From NCBI GenBank assembly GCA_024231855.1, contig JAAEQD010000106.1:158562-222561 (forward strand): a stretch of DNA of 64,000 nt, read 5' to 3'. A program made the position numbers and the translations under genes. This DNA is from Candidatus Zixiibacteriota bacterium. Lineage in GTDB: Bacteria > Zixibacteria > MSB-5A5 > UBA10806 > 4484-95. Each line of letters opens with the position of its first letter. Positions within the stretch are counted from its first letter, which is position 1. Shown here one piece after another: positions 53,673-62,435 of the stretch. Below the pieces are notes generated by a model, which did not search any database, was not told the origin of the DNA, and saw nothing but the letters and a program-made list of their open reading frames with translations.

Positions 53673-55307
53673 CTATTTATAATTTCTATCAAATACCCAC
53701 CACTTGCCCGATGGGCTTCGTCTCATAAATTTGTGCCAAACTTCAGGTCCATATTGATAATATACTTCCGCAGTCTGATAACTATCGTCAATGGATACAA
53801 TCCCGAATTCATAGCGTCCCGGTCTCCAAAATACTTCGGGGGGATTCTTGGCTAATCTACGCATAAATTCCTTGATAGCGTCATGTCTATTACCGCTGGC
53901 TTTTAAAGTATCCTCGATATACAGCCAAATCGAAAGCGCGTTATGGTCATCAAATATGTATGTACCATCCCCGAATTGAATTACCGGGCAGTAAATTATA
54001 ATATTATCATCCGGCGGAGTCGGCTTGGAATCTTTGCTATAATTACCTACTGTATCAAGGTAACTTTCAAGTTGTTGTATTTCATCAACAATAAAATCGA
54101 GCATAAATGATATGATTTCTTGTTCAGCCTCGTTTTTATCGGCTGGCAGGGGCACCGGTTTTGGTTGTTGTGTAATTTGGGTTGAATCCCCGGTGAACTT
54201 AAACAGTCTGCCGGCCTGAATTACGAACAGATCGCCCTCCGGTGACAGGCGCGGTTCGCTTATTTCGCCGGATCCATACATAGTGTGATTCCAGATTATA
54301 TTCCCAATGCTGTCGAGTGCCGATAATATGGCCTTCGGCCCAACCGTAAAAAGTAGGCCATCGCCTGAAGGCACCAAGTACTCTAGTGATTTAAAATCGG
54401 AGTCCCTATCAGATTTCCAGCGTAAAGAGCCATCCGAATTATTAAAAGCGTATATCGAGCCGTCGCCCGTATTGATATATACATTGTGGTTATCGACAGC
54501 CATCGTGTTGCGGAAATATATTAATTCCTCATCTTCAAATGTATACTTCCAAATGAGGTCGCAATCGGAATTGAATGCCATTAAGTGGTCTTTATCTTTT
54601 TCACCTTTAGTACAATATATGATTTCATCAACGCCGAATTTCAGGGATCGGGGAGAATAGCCTATATTAATTCTACAATCTTCTATTCTCTCAATATCAG
54701 GAGAAACTATTGCTTTCCGTTCGACGAAAATTTCATCCCAGAAAATTAAATTACCGTCGGAATTAAATCCTATTAATTCCCCATCGGGGACAGTGGATTG
54801 ATCATAATAATGGCCATCACACTCCGGTGTAACCCTATAAATTCCCGTATGCACCTCAGTGAGTGAATAGCTCGCGGTCGCCAACATATAGACATCACCT
54901 GAGGGTGAAACATGAATATTTTCGTAATACGCTTTGCCGAGATTAAGCTTCCAACGCAATTTTCCATCCAATTCAATAACAACAAGATCGATTTTGTCCG
55001 CCCTATATAAATCATTAACATTCAGGAAATAAACCGCCTCGTTAGCCAGGACCGGCGACCGCACAAATCGATGCTCGAACGAAGCCGTCCACAAGATAAT
55101 CTCACTATCATCAAGGCAATACAATGTTCCGCTCTCATCGAATACGAATAAATAACCGTTATCTCCGATAGCGAATTCGTCCTGCAACTTCGGTAAACTA
55201 TCCGGCCAGATCCAGCCGAGATGATACGGGGCGTTTTCTGAAGTTTGGGCGAATAATCCGATTGTAAACATTAATATTATTACGGATATAGCTAGATACC
55301 TAATCAT
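53673..55307 (-). CDS. Exported PQQ-like beta-propeller protein
   Basis: 544 residues. Signal peptide 'YLAISVIILMFTIGLFAQ', then repeated blades of about 40 residues with PQQ-type motifs ('YLFVFDESGTLYCLDDSEII', 'LIWKYTFEDEELI', 'SIYAFNNSDGSLRWKSD', 'ILSALDSIGNIIWNHT') up to about residue 380. The last 150 residues form a separate unrecognised domain. No PQQ-binding or dehydrogenase residues are evident, so it is probably a structural or binding propeller like BamB. GAGG lies eight bases before the ATG. Confidence 0.83.
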   Translation of the reverse strand: MIRYLAISVIILMFTIGLFAQTSENAPYHLGWIWPDSLPKLQDEFAIGDNGYLFVFDESGTLYCLDDSEIILWTASFEHRFVRSPVLANEAVYFLNVNDLYRADKIDLVVIELDGKLRWKLNLGKAYYENIHVSPSGDVYMLATASYSLTEVHTGIYRVTPECDGHYYDQSTVPDGELIGFNSDGNLIFWDEIFVERKAIVSPDIERIEDCRINIGYSPRSLKFGVDEIIYCTKGEKDKDHLMAFNSDCDLIWKYTFEDEELIYFRNTMAVDNHNVYINTGDGSIYAFNNSDGSLRWKSDRDSDFKSLEYLVPSGDGLLFTVGPKAILSALDSIGNIIWNHTMYGSGEISEPRLSPEGDLFVIQAGRLFKFTGDSTQITQQPKPVPLPADKNEAEQEIISFMLDFIVDEIQQLESYLDTVGNYSKDSKPTPPDDNIIIYCPVIQFGDGTYIFDDHNALSIWLYIEDTLKASGNRHDAIKEFMRRLAKNPPEVFWRPGRYEFGIVSIDDSYQTAEVYYQYGPEVWHKFMRRSPSGKWWVFDRNYK

Positions 55308-55481
55308 TAGAAAATCCTCTACGGCTAATATAAAATTCTAAATTGCTATTCGAAAGGATATAAAACTTATTACGCCTTTCACTGTCTATATAATGATACA
55401 AAACAGGTCGTTATTTATTCCCGTAATAATAGCTCTCGTCGTTAAGGTATGTCAGGCGCCCCGTATTCCTGACGCACATAC

Positions 55482-57623
55482 CTATTCATACCCCGCCGTC
55501 ATCCCCACCTGCCAGAACACGAACGCGTACCGGTCGGCCAGCTTTTCGATCCGCAGATTGGTGGGCGCGCCCTGGCCGTGGCCGCCTTTTCGCTGGACCT
55601 GAACCAGGATCGGATCGTCCGATGATGTCGCCGCCTGCAGTGCCGCGGTCATCTTGCGGGCGTGAAGCGGGTGAACCCGGTTATCCGATTCGCCGGCGGT
55701 CAGATACATCGCCGGGTAAGCCGTGCCTTGCTTGATATCGTGATAAGGCGAATACATGAACGCGAACTCTTCGGCCACATCCGGATCGCCGTACTCCGAC
55801 ACCCAATAACGGGCCATCAGAAAATTATGGAAACGGTACATATCCAGAAGCGGCACGGCGCAGATTACCGCCTTATACAGCTCGGGCCGCTGCATCGCGC
55901 AAGCCCCAACCAGAAGGCCGCCCTGCGAACCGCCGGCGATTACCAATTTATCGGAGCTGGTATACTTGTTATCGATAAGCCATTCGGCCGCCGCGATAAA
56001 GTCATCGTAGGTATTCTGGCAATTTTCCAGCATGCCGCCGCGATGCCACTCTTCGCCGTACTCCGCGCCCCCCCTAAGGTTGGGCAGGGCGTAGATACCG
56101 CCGTTTTCCAGCCAAACATAAATACTGGATGAGAAATACGGGGTTTGGTTCACGGTGAATCCGCCATAGCCGGTCAGGTAGACCGGATTATTGCTGTCGA
56201 ATTTTATATTTTTGCCATGCACTAAGAACATCGAAACCTTCGTCCCGTCCTTGGATTTGTACCAGAACTGATTGGTTACGAAATTCTCAGTGTTGACCTT
56301 GACCGGGTAACGATAGAACTCGTGAAGTTTATTTCTATCGAGATCGTAACGGTAATGAGTCGTGGGATAGGTAAACGACATGAATGATAAAAACATCTCA
56401 TCGCCATCCCATTGCCCGGAAAATTTTGTCACTGTGCCCAACGCCGGAAGTATGATCTCATCCAAATCCGCGCCGAGGTGGCTGAATATCTTAACCTGTG
56501 AGGTGGCGTTGTGAAGGTATTGCACGATCAGCCTGTTATTGATAATCTTGAATTCCTCGAGCATATTACGGCTCTCGGGCACTATCTGAATCCAGTTTTC
56601 ATGGCCGGGATTTCTCAAATCGATAGCCATGATTTTATAATTGGGCGCGTCCTCGTTGGTTCGTATATACAAAATGTTATCGATAGTTTCGCCGCCGTAG
56701 AAAGCGTTGAAACCGGTCACGATATGTTTCGGCCCGCCGCCTTCCCGCAGGTCGATATAGCGAATCTCATTCTTGCGGGATGAACCGAGCCAGTCGTAGA
56801 GGATAAGATAGCGCTCATTGGTGGAAAGCTGACAGCCGTAGCTCATCTCTTTTATATCAGTTCTGGCGTAATAAAGCTTATCCTGGACGTATTCATCGCC
56901 GAGCCTGTGAAAATATATTTTATCATAATAGCTCTCGTCTCCATCGGGCACACTGCCTTTGGCCGGGTGACGATTGTAGAAGAAGCCGGAATTATCTTTC
57001 AGCCAACAAATATCGGGGTAACGGCAATCGGGAATGGTCTCATCCAGTTCCTCGCCGGTTTTGACATTGACTATATGTAGTATGCCTCGTTCCGCGCCGC
57101 CCTCGGATCGTCCATAAGCGACATGGCCGCCGTCCGCCGATGGCGTCCACCAATCCATGGCGCTGGTGCCATCCTCGCTCCAGGTATTGGGATCGACAAG
57201 TACTCGTTGCTCGCCGTCAAGTGATGCCATCGTGTAGAGCACATCCTGATCCTGCAAGCCGGTGTTCTTCTCGACAAAATATCTTTCCTTACAAATGGTA
57301 ACTATCGACTCGGTCGGGTAATCCCACACATCTTCAAGACGAGCTTTAATCTTCGCCTTGGCCGGAATCTGATCGACATACGATCTGGTAAGAGCGTTCT
57401 GGGCATCCGTCCAGACCTGAACATCGGCGCTGTCGGTCGGTTCGAGCCAGCGGTAGGGATCGGCCACCGGTACGCCATGAAGCGTATCGACTACATCAAC
57501 GGTTCTCGATATCGGATAATCGGGCCGCCCCGATGATGGCCCCTCGGCGCAGGAGATTAACATAATTGCTAAAACAGCCGGTATAAAAGCTATTGATGGT
57601 AACATTCTTTTAGTCATCTTCAA
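55482..57623 (-). CDS. Prolyl oligopeptidase-family serine peptidase (lipoprotein)
   Basis: 713 residues. Lipoprotein signal with 'LISC' at about residue 25. A seven-bladed propeller domain (about 85-430) follows 'DPYRWLEPTDSADVQVW', a S9A hallmark. The C-terminal alpha/beta hydrolase has catalytic Ser566 ('GGSQGG'), Asp647 ('GESDNRV') and His682 ('KGGHGQG'). It cuts short peptides after proline; being exported and anchored it likely digests peptides in the periplasm or at the surface. With the secreted oligoendopeptidase F at 58092 it indicates peptide scavenging. Monocistronic. Confidence 0.95.
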   Translation of the reverse strand: MKMTKRMLPSIAFIPAVLAIMLISCAEGPSSGRPDYPISRTVDVVDTLHGVPVADPYRWLEPTDSADVQVWTDAQNALTRSYVDQIPAKAKIKARLEDVWDYPTESIVTICKERYFVEKNTGLQDQDVLYTMASLDGEQRVLVDPNTWSEDGTSAMDWWTPSADGGHVAYGRSEGGAERGILHIVNVKTGEELDETIPDCRYPDICWLKDNSGFFYNRHPAKGSVPDGDESYYDKIYFHRLGDEYVQDKLYYARTDIKEMSYGCQLSTNERYLILYDWLGSSRKNEIRYIDLREGGGPKHIVTGFNAFYGGETIDNILYIRTNEDAPNYKIMAIDLRNPGHENWIQIVPESRNMLEEFKIINNRLIVQYLHNATSQVKIFSHLGADLDEIILPALGTVTKFSGQWDGDEMFLSFMSFTYPTTHYRYDLDRNKLHEFYRYPVKVNTENFVTNQFWYKSKDGTKVSMFLVHGKNIKFDSNNPVYLTGYGGFTVNQTPYFSSSIYVWLENGGIYALPNLRGGAEYGEEWHRGGMLENCQNTYDDFIAAAEWLIDNKYTSSDKLVIAGGSQGGLLVGACAMQRPELYKAVICAVPLLDMYRFHNFLMARYWVSEYGDPDVAEEFAFMYSPYHDIKQGTAYPAMYLTAGESDNRVHPLHARKMTAALQAATSSDDPILVQVQRKGGHGQGAPTNLRIEKLADRYAFVFWQVGMTAGYE

Positions 57624-57776
57624 ATTCCTCGGCTTAGAGTGATTAAATTGACAAATTTCTTATAATCATTTAAGATAATAAAAAATAGCCGCGGAGGAAA
57701 TTAATTTCTAATTTTTATGAATGCCGAATCTTGTTAAGTGTATATTTAAGTATCTATAACAACAAAGGAGTTGATA

Positions 57777-57977
57777 ATGGCGATGGAGAAATGTCCTAAA
57801 TGCGGAAGCACGGATATCGATAATGGCCGGATGATTGGCATTGATTCGATATTTTATAAATCGAGCAAGCATCTCTTTATCTTGAAAGAAAATTGCCTTA
57901 GTTATGCCTGCTTAACTTGCGGTTATATAGAATCTTACATAAGCGAGGAATATCTTAACAAAATTAAGCAGAAATAA
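57777..57977 (+). CDS. Small zinc-ribbon protein
   Basis: 66 residues from the ATG at 57777; AAAGGAG is six bases upstream. Two CxxC pairs, 'KCPKCGSTDI' and 'YACLTCGYIES', form a treble-clef or ribbon zinc site about 42 residues apart. Such small proteins often bind nucleic acid or a protein partner; no further family is recognisable. Free-standing between two peptidase genes. Confidence 0.78.
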   Translation: MAMEKCPKCGSTDIDNGRMIGIDSIFYKSSKHLFILKENCLSYACLTCGYIESYISEEYLNKIKQK

Positions 57978-58091
57978 TAATTTATTCCCTTAAGACCAAA
58001 TCCCTGAAACTATTTCCGGCCACTTTTCGTACTCCTATACTGTGTTAGTATGTCAAGTATCAATTTTTCAACGTTTTTCAAGGAGTTCCGA

Positions 58092-59984
58092 ATGAGAAGT
58101 GCGGTTACTGTGTCATCACGCCTTGTCGGCCTGGTTTTGCTTGGTGTAATCCTCGTATTCACATCGGCTTACAGCCAAGACAGTGATATCCCGCAACGGT
58201 CAGATATCGAGGCCAAATACAAATGGAGTCTTGAGGATATCTACCCCGATACCATAACCTGGCAAGCCGATTTTGAGTATGTTTCGGCCAACCTACCACG
58301 CTTAAGTGAATTTGAGGGCAAACTGGGGCAATCAGCAGAGACGCTCTACGACTGCCTGAATCTTCGCGATGAGTTAAGTAAGAAAATCGGTTCGATGTAT
58401 GTTTACGCTTTCATGAAATATCATGAGGACACACGGATATCGGCCTATCAGCAGTTACAGCAACGTATCGCAGGACTGGATGCCCAGGCGGATGAATTCC
58501 TATCGTTTGTTGAGCCTGAAATCCTATCTATCCCTGACGATAAACTCAAAGGTTTTATAAAAGATAATTCGAAATTAAAGGTTTATGAATTCCAGATTAA
58601 CGACTTAATCAGATCCAAGGCTCATATTTTGTCCCCCGAGGAAGAGGCGATACTGGCTCTGGCCGGTCCGGTGACTCGTGGTCCGGAGAATATTTACGAT
58701 ATGACCTACCTGGCCGACGTCAAATTCCCGACTGTAAAAGATGAAAACGGGGAAGATGTGCAATTAACGCGTGGACGTTTCTCCAGAATTATGGAATCAA
58801 CCGATAGAGACTACCGCCGTCGCGCCCATAAAGCCTATAATGAAACTTACGAACCCTATTTCAACACACTCGGCGCAACATTGGCAAGCTCGGTTAACGG
58901 CGACTGGTTCTATGCTCAGGCTCGTAATTACAGTTCATGCCTGGAGTACAAACTAGATGCCAATAATATTCCGGCAGTTGTTTACGACAACCTGGTTAAC
59001 GCCGTGAACGACAACCTGGAACCGCTTCATAAGTGGGTATCGCTGCGCAAAAAGGTGCTCAAGCTGGATGAAATATACCCTTACGATCTATCTGTACCGT
59101 TGGTACCAGCCGCAAGCAAAGATGTAACCTATGATGAAGCTATGGCAACTACAATCAAAGCGCTCAAGCCAATGGGAAAAAGTTATGTGAAAGACATCAA
59201 GGATGGCTTTAAAAACGGCTGGATTGACGTTCACGAAACCGAGGGTAAATACACGGGCGGTTACTGCTGGGGTACCTACACCTCTCATCCATACATCCTG
59301 TTAAACTGGAATAACAGGATTCAGAACATGTTCACTCTCGCGCACGAGATGGGCCACGCCCTTCATAGAGATTTATCTTACAGAAACCAACCATACTCCA
59401 TGGCTTACTACACGACCTTCGTCGCGGAGGTAGCCTCGAATGTAAATGAAGCGCTTCTCATGCACTATCTGATTGATAATGCCAAGACAGATGAAGAGAA
59501 ATTATATCTTCTAACACACTATATCGAGGAGATCCTCGGCACGTTTTATTTTCAGGTGATGTTCTCCGATTTCGAGAAAGCCATCCATGAGGTTGTCGAA
59601 ACCGGCGGCGCGCTTTCGGCTGAGTCTATGAAGGAAATTTACACGGAACAATACAAGAAATACTGGGGCCCAGAACTCGCGTCGGTTGACTGGGGCGGCT
59701 GGGGCGGACTGCGCGTGTCTCACTTCTATACCAGTTATTACGTTTATCAATACGCGACCAGCTACGCGGCGGCTCAGGATATTTCGCAGCGAATTCTAGA
59801 AGGCGATACACAGCTTCGTGACAAATTTATTGAATTCCTCGCCTCGGGCGGTAACGATTACCCGGTCGAGCAACTCAAGAATATCGGTGTCGATATGACA
59901 GAGCAGGAAGTTATAAACGCCGCAATCAATTTATTCTCCGATCTGGTAGATCAGGCCGAGGAATTACTGCTTAAGAGCAATTAA
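58092..59984 (+). CDS. pepF: Secreted oligoendopeptidase F (M3B)
   Basis: 630 residues from the ATG at 58092, six bases after AAGGAG; 14 upstream codons of the frame are not used. Signal peptide 'VGLVLLGVILVFTSAYS' is unusual, since most PepF proteins are cytoplasmic. Family core: 'YKWSLEDIYPDTITWQADF' at the N-terminus and zinc site HEMGH at 418-422 ('FTLAHEMGHALHRD'), with the downstream Glu in 'FVAEVASNVNEALL'. 'YYVYQYATSYAAA' near the end is also conserved. Hydrolyses medium-size peptides, presumably in the periplasm. Confidence 0.95.
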   Translation: MRSAVTVSSRLVGLVLLGVILVFTSAYSQDSDIPQRSDIEAKYKWSLEDIYPDTITWQADFEYVSANLPRLSEFEGKLGQSAETLYDCLNLRDELSKKIGSMYVYAFMKYHEDTRISAYQQLQQRIAGLDAQADEFLSFVEPEILSIPDDKLKGFIKDNSKLKVYEFQINDLIRSKAHILSPEEEAILALAGPVTRGPENIYDMTYLADVKFPTVKDENGEDVQLTRGRFSRIMESTDRDYRRRAHKAYNETYEPYFNTLGATLASSVNGDWFYAQARNYSSCLEYKLDANNIPAVVYDNLVNAVNDNLEPLHKWVSLRKKVLKLDEIYPYDLSVPLVPAASKDVTYDEAMATTIKALKPMGKSYVKDIKDGFKNGWIDVHETEGKYTGGYCWGTYTSHPYILLNWNNRIQNMFTLAHEMGHALHRDLSYRNQPYSMAYYTTFVAEVASNVNEALLMHYLIDNAKTDEEKLYLLTHYIEEILGTFYFQVMFSDFEKAIHEVVETGGALSAESMKEIYTEQYKKYWGPELASVDWGGWGGLRVSHFYTSYYVYQYATSYAAAQDISQRILEGDTQLRDKFIEFLASGGNDYPVEQLKNIGVDMTEQEVINAAINLFSDLVDQAEELLLKSN

Positions 59985-60013
59985 AATAAAAACCTTTCGT
60001 CTGTCGATGAAAG

Positions 60014-60076
60014 GGGCAAGTAGAGATGCTTGCCGCCCACGCCGGGGGCGGTCATTTGACCGCCCCTGTTTGTTTT
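60014..60076 (+). terminator. Rho-independent terminator of pepF with preceding hairpin
   Basis: A first hairpin GGCAAG-N8-CTTGCC lies at about 60015-60034. The main stem GGGGCGGTCA-TT-TGACCGCCCC spans 60045-60066 and is followed by TGTTTGTTTTT. Ten perfect pairs and a T-rich tail make termination on the plus strand very likely. Confidence 0.88.
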
Positions 60077-60209
60077 TGTATCTTTTAAATCGTTATCCTT
60101 GTGTAGTGATTATATGGTTGAAGATATGGATTATGGAGTGTGGGGTTAAGGGGAAACGGGGGGGCGATAAGTGCCTGTCCATTAAAATGCAACTCTTACA
60201 TTATGTTAT

Positions 60210-60860
60210 TTAGGAATTAGCCTCTTTTTGTAATTTGATTAAATAATCTTTTTGACCTTTGATTAAATCGTCAATATCGTCTTGGCTGGGATTAACAATA
60301 TTATCATAACTACTGTATTCAGACCAAATGCCTGCAGGATTTGCAATTTCAATTCCTAATTCCGATTTTAATTCATTTTTATGCGCATGAAAATTGTTAT
60401 CAGTTGTTACAAATGCAGAATTTTCTAAGCTTCCAGAGGCGGTAGTGTGAAAAAAGATTTGATCAATATCGGATCTTTGATTTGGGTTTAAATGAGTATC
60501 GTCAACACTTGGAAATAAAATAAATCTAATGCCATTCCACAATACATTAGCTTCTTGCCCTTTTAGCGTCAGTAAGGTGTCATCGGGTCGGAGTTTGAAT
60601 AGCTTAGATTTCTGAAATCTCCTATATGCAGAATCGCCTAATTGATCAATTGGGATTCCGTATTTTATTTCCTCGGGAGTCCGGGGCGTAACACATAGCT
60701 CAATCGTTTGTGGCCCAAAGTAATTATACTCCAATTGAGCTAGTCCGTCCATTTCTGGTGGCCACGAATTAGGATTTCTTAACGCCACTTGATTTACGTC
60801 AAGTGTGAAGGTTGGTTTTTCATAATTAATTTTTGGTTTTTCTAGGGCTTTGATGATCAT
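60210..60860 (-). CDS. PIN-like domain protein, second gene of nuclease pair
   Basis: 216 residues, AT-rich. The spacing of acidic residues suits a PIN-type RNase: Asp21 after a strand ('TFTLDVNQV'), Asp131/Asp133 in 'RSDIDQIFFH' and Asp154 in 'AFVTTDNNFHAH', followed by the typical strand 'LGIEIANPAGI'. No antitoxin-like gene is adjacent; instead it lies 93 bases after a Mrr-like nuclease gene on the same strand. AGGGAG is seven bases before the ATG. PIN call is by motif spacing and is moderate. Confidence 0.6.
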   Translation of the reverse strand: MIIKALEKPKINYEKPTFTLDVNQVALRNPNSWPPEMDGLAQLEYNYFGPQTIELCVTPRTPEEIKYGIPIDQLGDSAYRRFQKSKLFKLRPDDTLLTLKGQEANVLWNGIRFILFPSVDDTHLNPNQRSDIDQIFFHTTASGSLENSAFVTTDNNFHAHKNELKSELGIEIANPAGIWSEYSSYDNIVNPSQDDIDDLIKGQKDYLIKLQKEANS

Positions 60861-60953
60861 TGTTTATCTCCCTTTCATTTCAGACATTTATAGTTTCACT
60901 AAACTACTATTTTACCATTAACAATTGTGTTATTTGTCCTAATAGCGCTAATC

Positions 60954-62201
60954 TTATTCGTAGAATTTTCTTGTATCAATACTTACATCTTCCAAGTAAA
61001 TACCATGTTCATCGAAATAACCCGAGAATTCACCGGGAAAATTCATTTCATAAATTGATTCATCATCGCCCTTATCATAACTTAATTCTACTTCCATTGA
61101 TAAATGCCCATTGAAAAGTACTCTATCCCTATTTTTTGTAGAAAATGAGATATCTTCAATACAAATATCATTAACACTTGAAGCAGAGGAAAGAGAATCT
61201 ATTTCTGACCAAACACTATATGATGTTGTATTTACAAATAATTCTTTAATTAACCAATTAATTATTTCATCACCATAGATACGATATAAAGCATCATTAT
61301 CTAAATATGTTGATAAATTAATATTTTCATTTGGATTAAGTTCAAAATTCTCATTTAAATGTTGAAAAGCGTTTAAATTAAGATTAGGGTTGGTTGATGA
61401 AGTTATGAAATCTTTTAGGAAATCGTATACCATGTTTTCGTCGATTGAAGATAGTATCGTTATCAGTTTTACAAATTCGATGGTATTTAGATTTTCCGAA
61501 AGCGATATAGCTTTATTAATATCATCATCTATCCTCAAAGATGCCAATATTTCTGATATATCATTTGTACCTCTTAATTTGGCAATCACTTCATTTTTAG
61601 ATATATGTTCTCCGTTTTGAATAGAAATTAAATTTTCAATTTTATCAAAGGTTTTAGGGGGTAATTTAGTTGATAATATCTCTAAAGCATCATCAATTGA
61701 GCCAAATTCTGAAATATATTTTTTATAGCTCTTGGGAAAGTATTGTTTAATCAGATCTTTATTACTTGGTTGAAGTAATTGAGAGATTATCTCATGCTTA
61801 TCCCATACATATGTGAATATTTCTCCACCGTTATTAATATTTAATGCATCCAACTTTGACTTTAGTGATGTCGAAGCTGTTGTTGTTGTAATTAGAAGGA
61901 AACCGTTTGCTTTATGTTGCCTTACCTTATCAATTATTGATCCCAATTCGTTCTCATTCACAGCTGATCCAGAAACAGAATGGTCTTTGCATTGGACCAA
62001 CCATATAATCTCTGTATTATTTATTGACCCCTTTTTGATTTCAATAAATATAAGGTCTCTGCCCTGATCTGGCCCCCGACCTGACCAATCATCCTTTAAT
62101 CCTTTCCTTCTACCTAACTCTCGTCCTAAAAATTCTAATGCTTCCCCCTGCGGCCTTGTTGCAAGCTCTCTAAGATCAATTATTTCATCGTTTTGTTTCA
62201 T
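60954..62201 (-). CDS. Mrr-like restriction endonuclease-domain protein
   Basis: 415 residues, AT-rich. Residues about 15-150 match the Mrr_cat PD-(D/E)XK fold: 'EALEFLGRELGRRKG', 'RGPDQGRDLIFIE' with Asp49, then 'IIWLVQCKDHSVSG' with Q70-x-K72, and 'GFLLITTTTAS'. Mrr-type domains cut modified or foreign DNA. The remaining 250 residues are helical, then a beta-rich C-terminus ('EFSGYFDEHGIYLEDVSIDT'); not recognised, perhaps a sensor. No methylase nearby, consistent with a modification-dependent enzyme. With the PIN-like gene behind it this may be a two-gene defence module. Confidence 0.75.
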   Translation of the reverse strand: MKQNDEIIDLRELATRPQGEALEFLGRELGRRKGLKDDWSGRGPDQGRDLIFIEIKKGSINNTEIIWLVQCKDHSVSGSAVNENELGSIIDKVRQHKANGFLLITTTTASTSLKSKLDALNINNGGEIFTYVWDKHEIISQLLQPSNKDLIKQYFPKSYKKYISEFGSIDDALEILSTKLPPKTFDKIENLISIQNGEHISKNEVIAKLRGTNDISEILASLRIDDDINKAISLSENLNTIEFVKLITILSSIDENMVYDFLKDFITSSTNPNLNLNAFQHLNENFELNPNENINLSTYLDNDALYRIYGDEIINWLIKELFVNTTSYSVWSEIDSLSSASSVNDICIEDISFSTKNRDRVLFNGHLSMEVELSYDKGDDESIYEMNFPGEFSGYFDEHGIYLEDVSIDTRKFYE

Positions 62202-62373
62202 GGGCCACTTTTCGTTTTAATTTTCAATAGCTTAAGAATATTATATTTCTTTGCGACAAATGTCAACCCCAAACCACTCCACATTGTCATGAAGCAAATA
62301 GGTCACACAAATAGCTGTCTGCCATATCCGTAAGCCCGATTCGCTGAGCTGTCCAAGATAAACGGAACGGCAC

Positions 62374-62406
62374 AAAAAAAGCTGCCGGGCCAAACGACCC
62401 GGCAGC
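62374..62406 (-). terminator. Rho-independent terminator of hppA
   Basis: On the minus strand GCTGCCGGG, an 8-base loop, CCCGGCAGC, then TTTTTTT. It lies 30 bases past the hppA stop. Confidence 0.92.
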
Positions 62407-62435
62407 ACGATGTATTTTTCCTAAAGCAAATCTTT

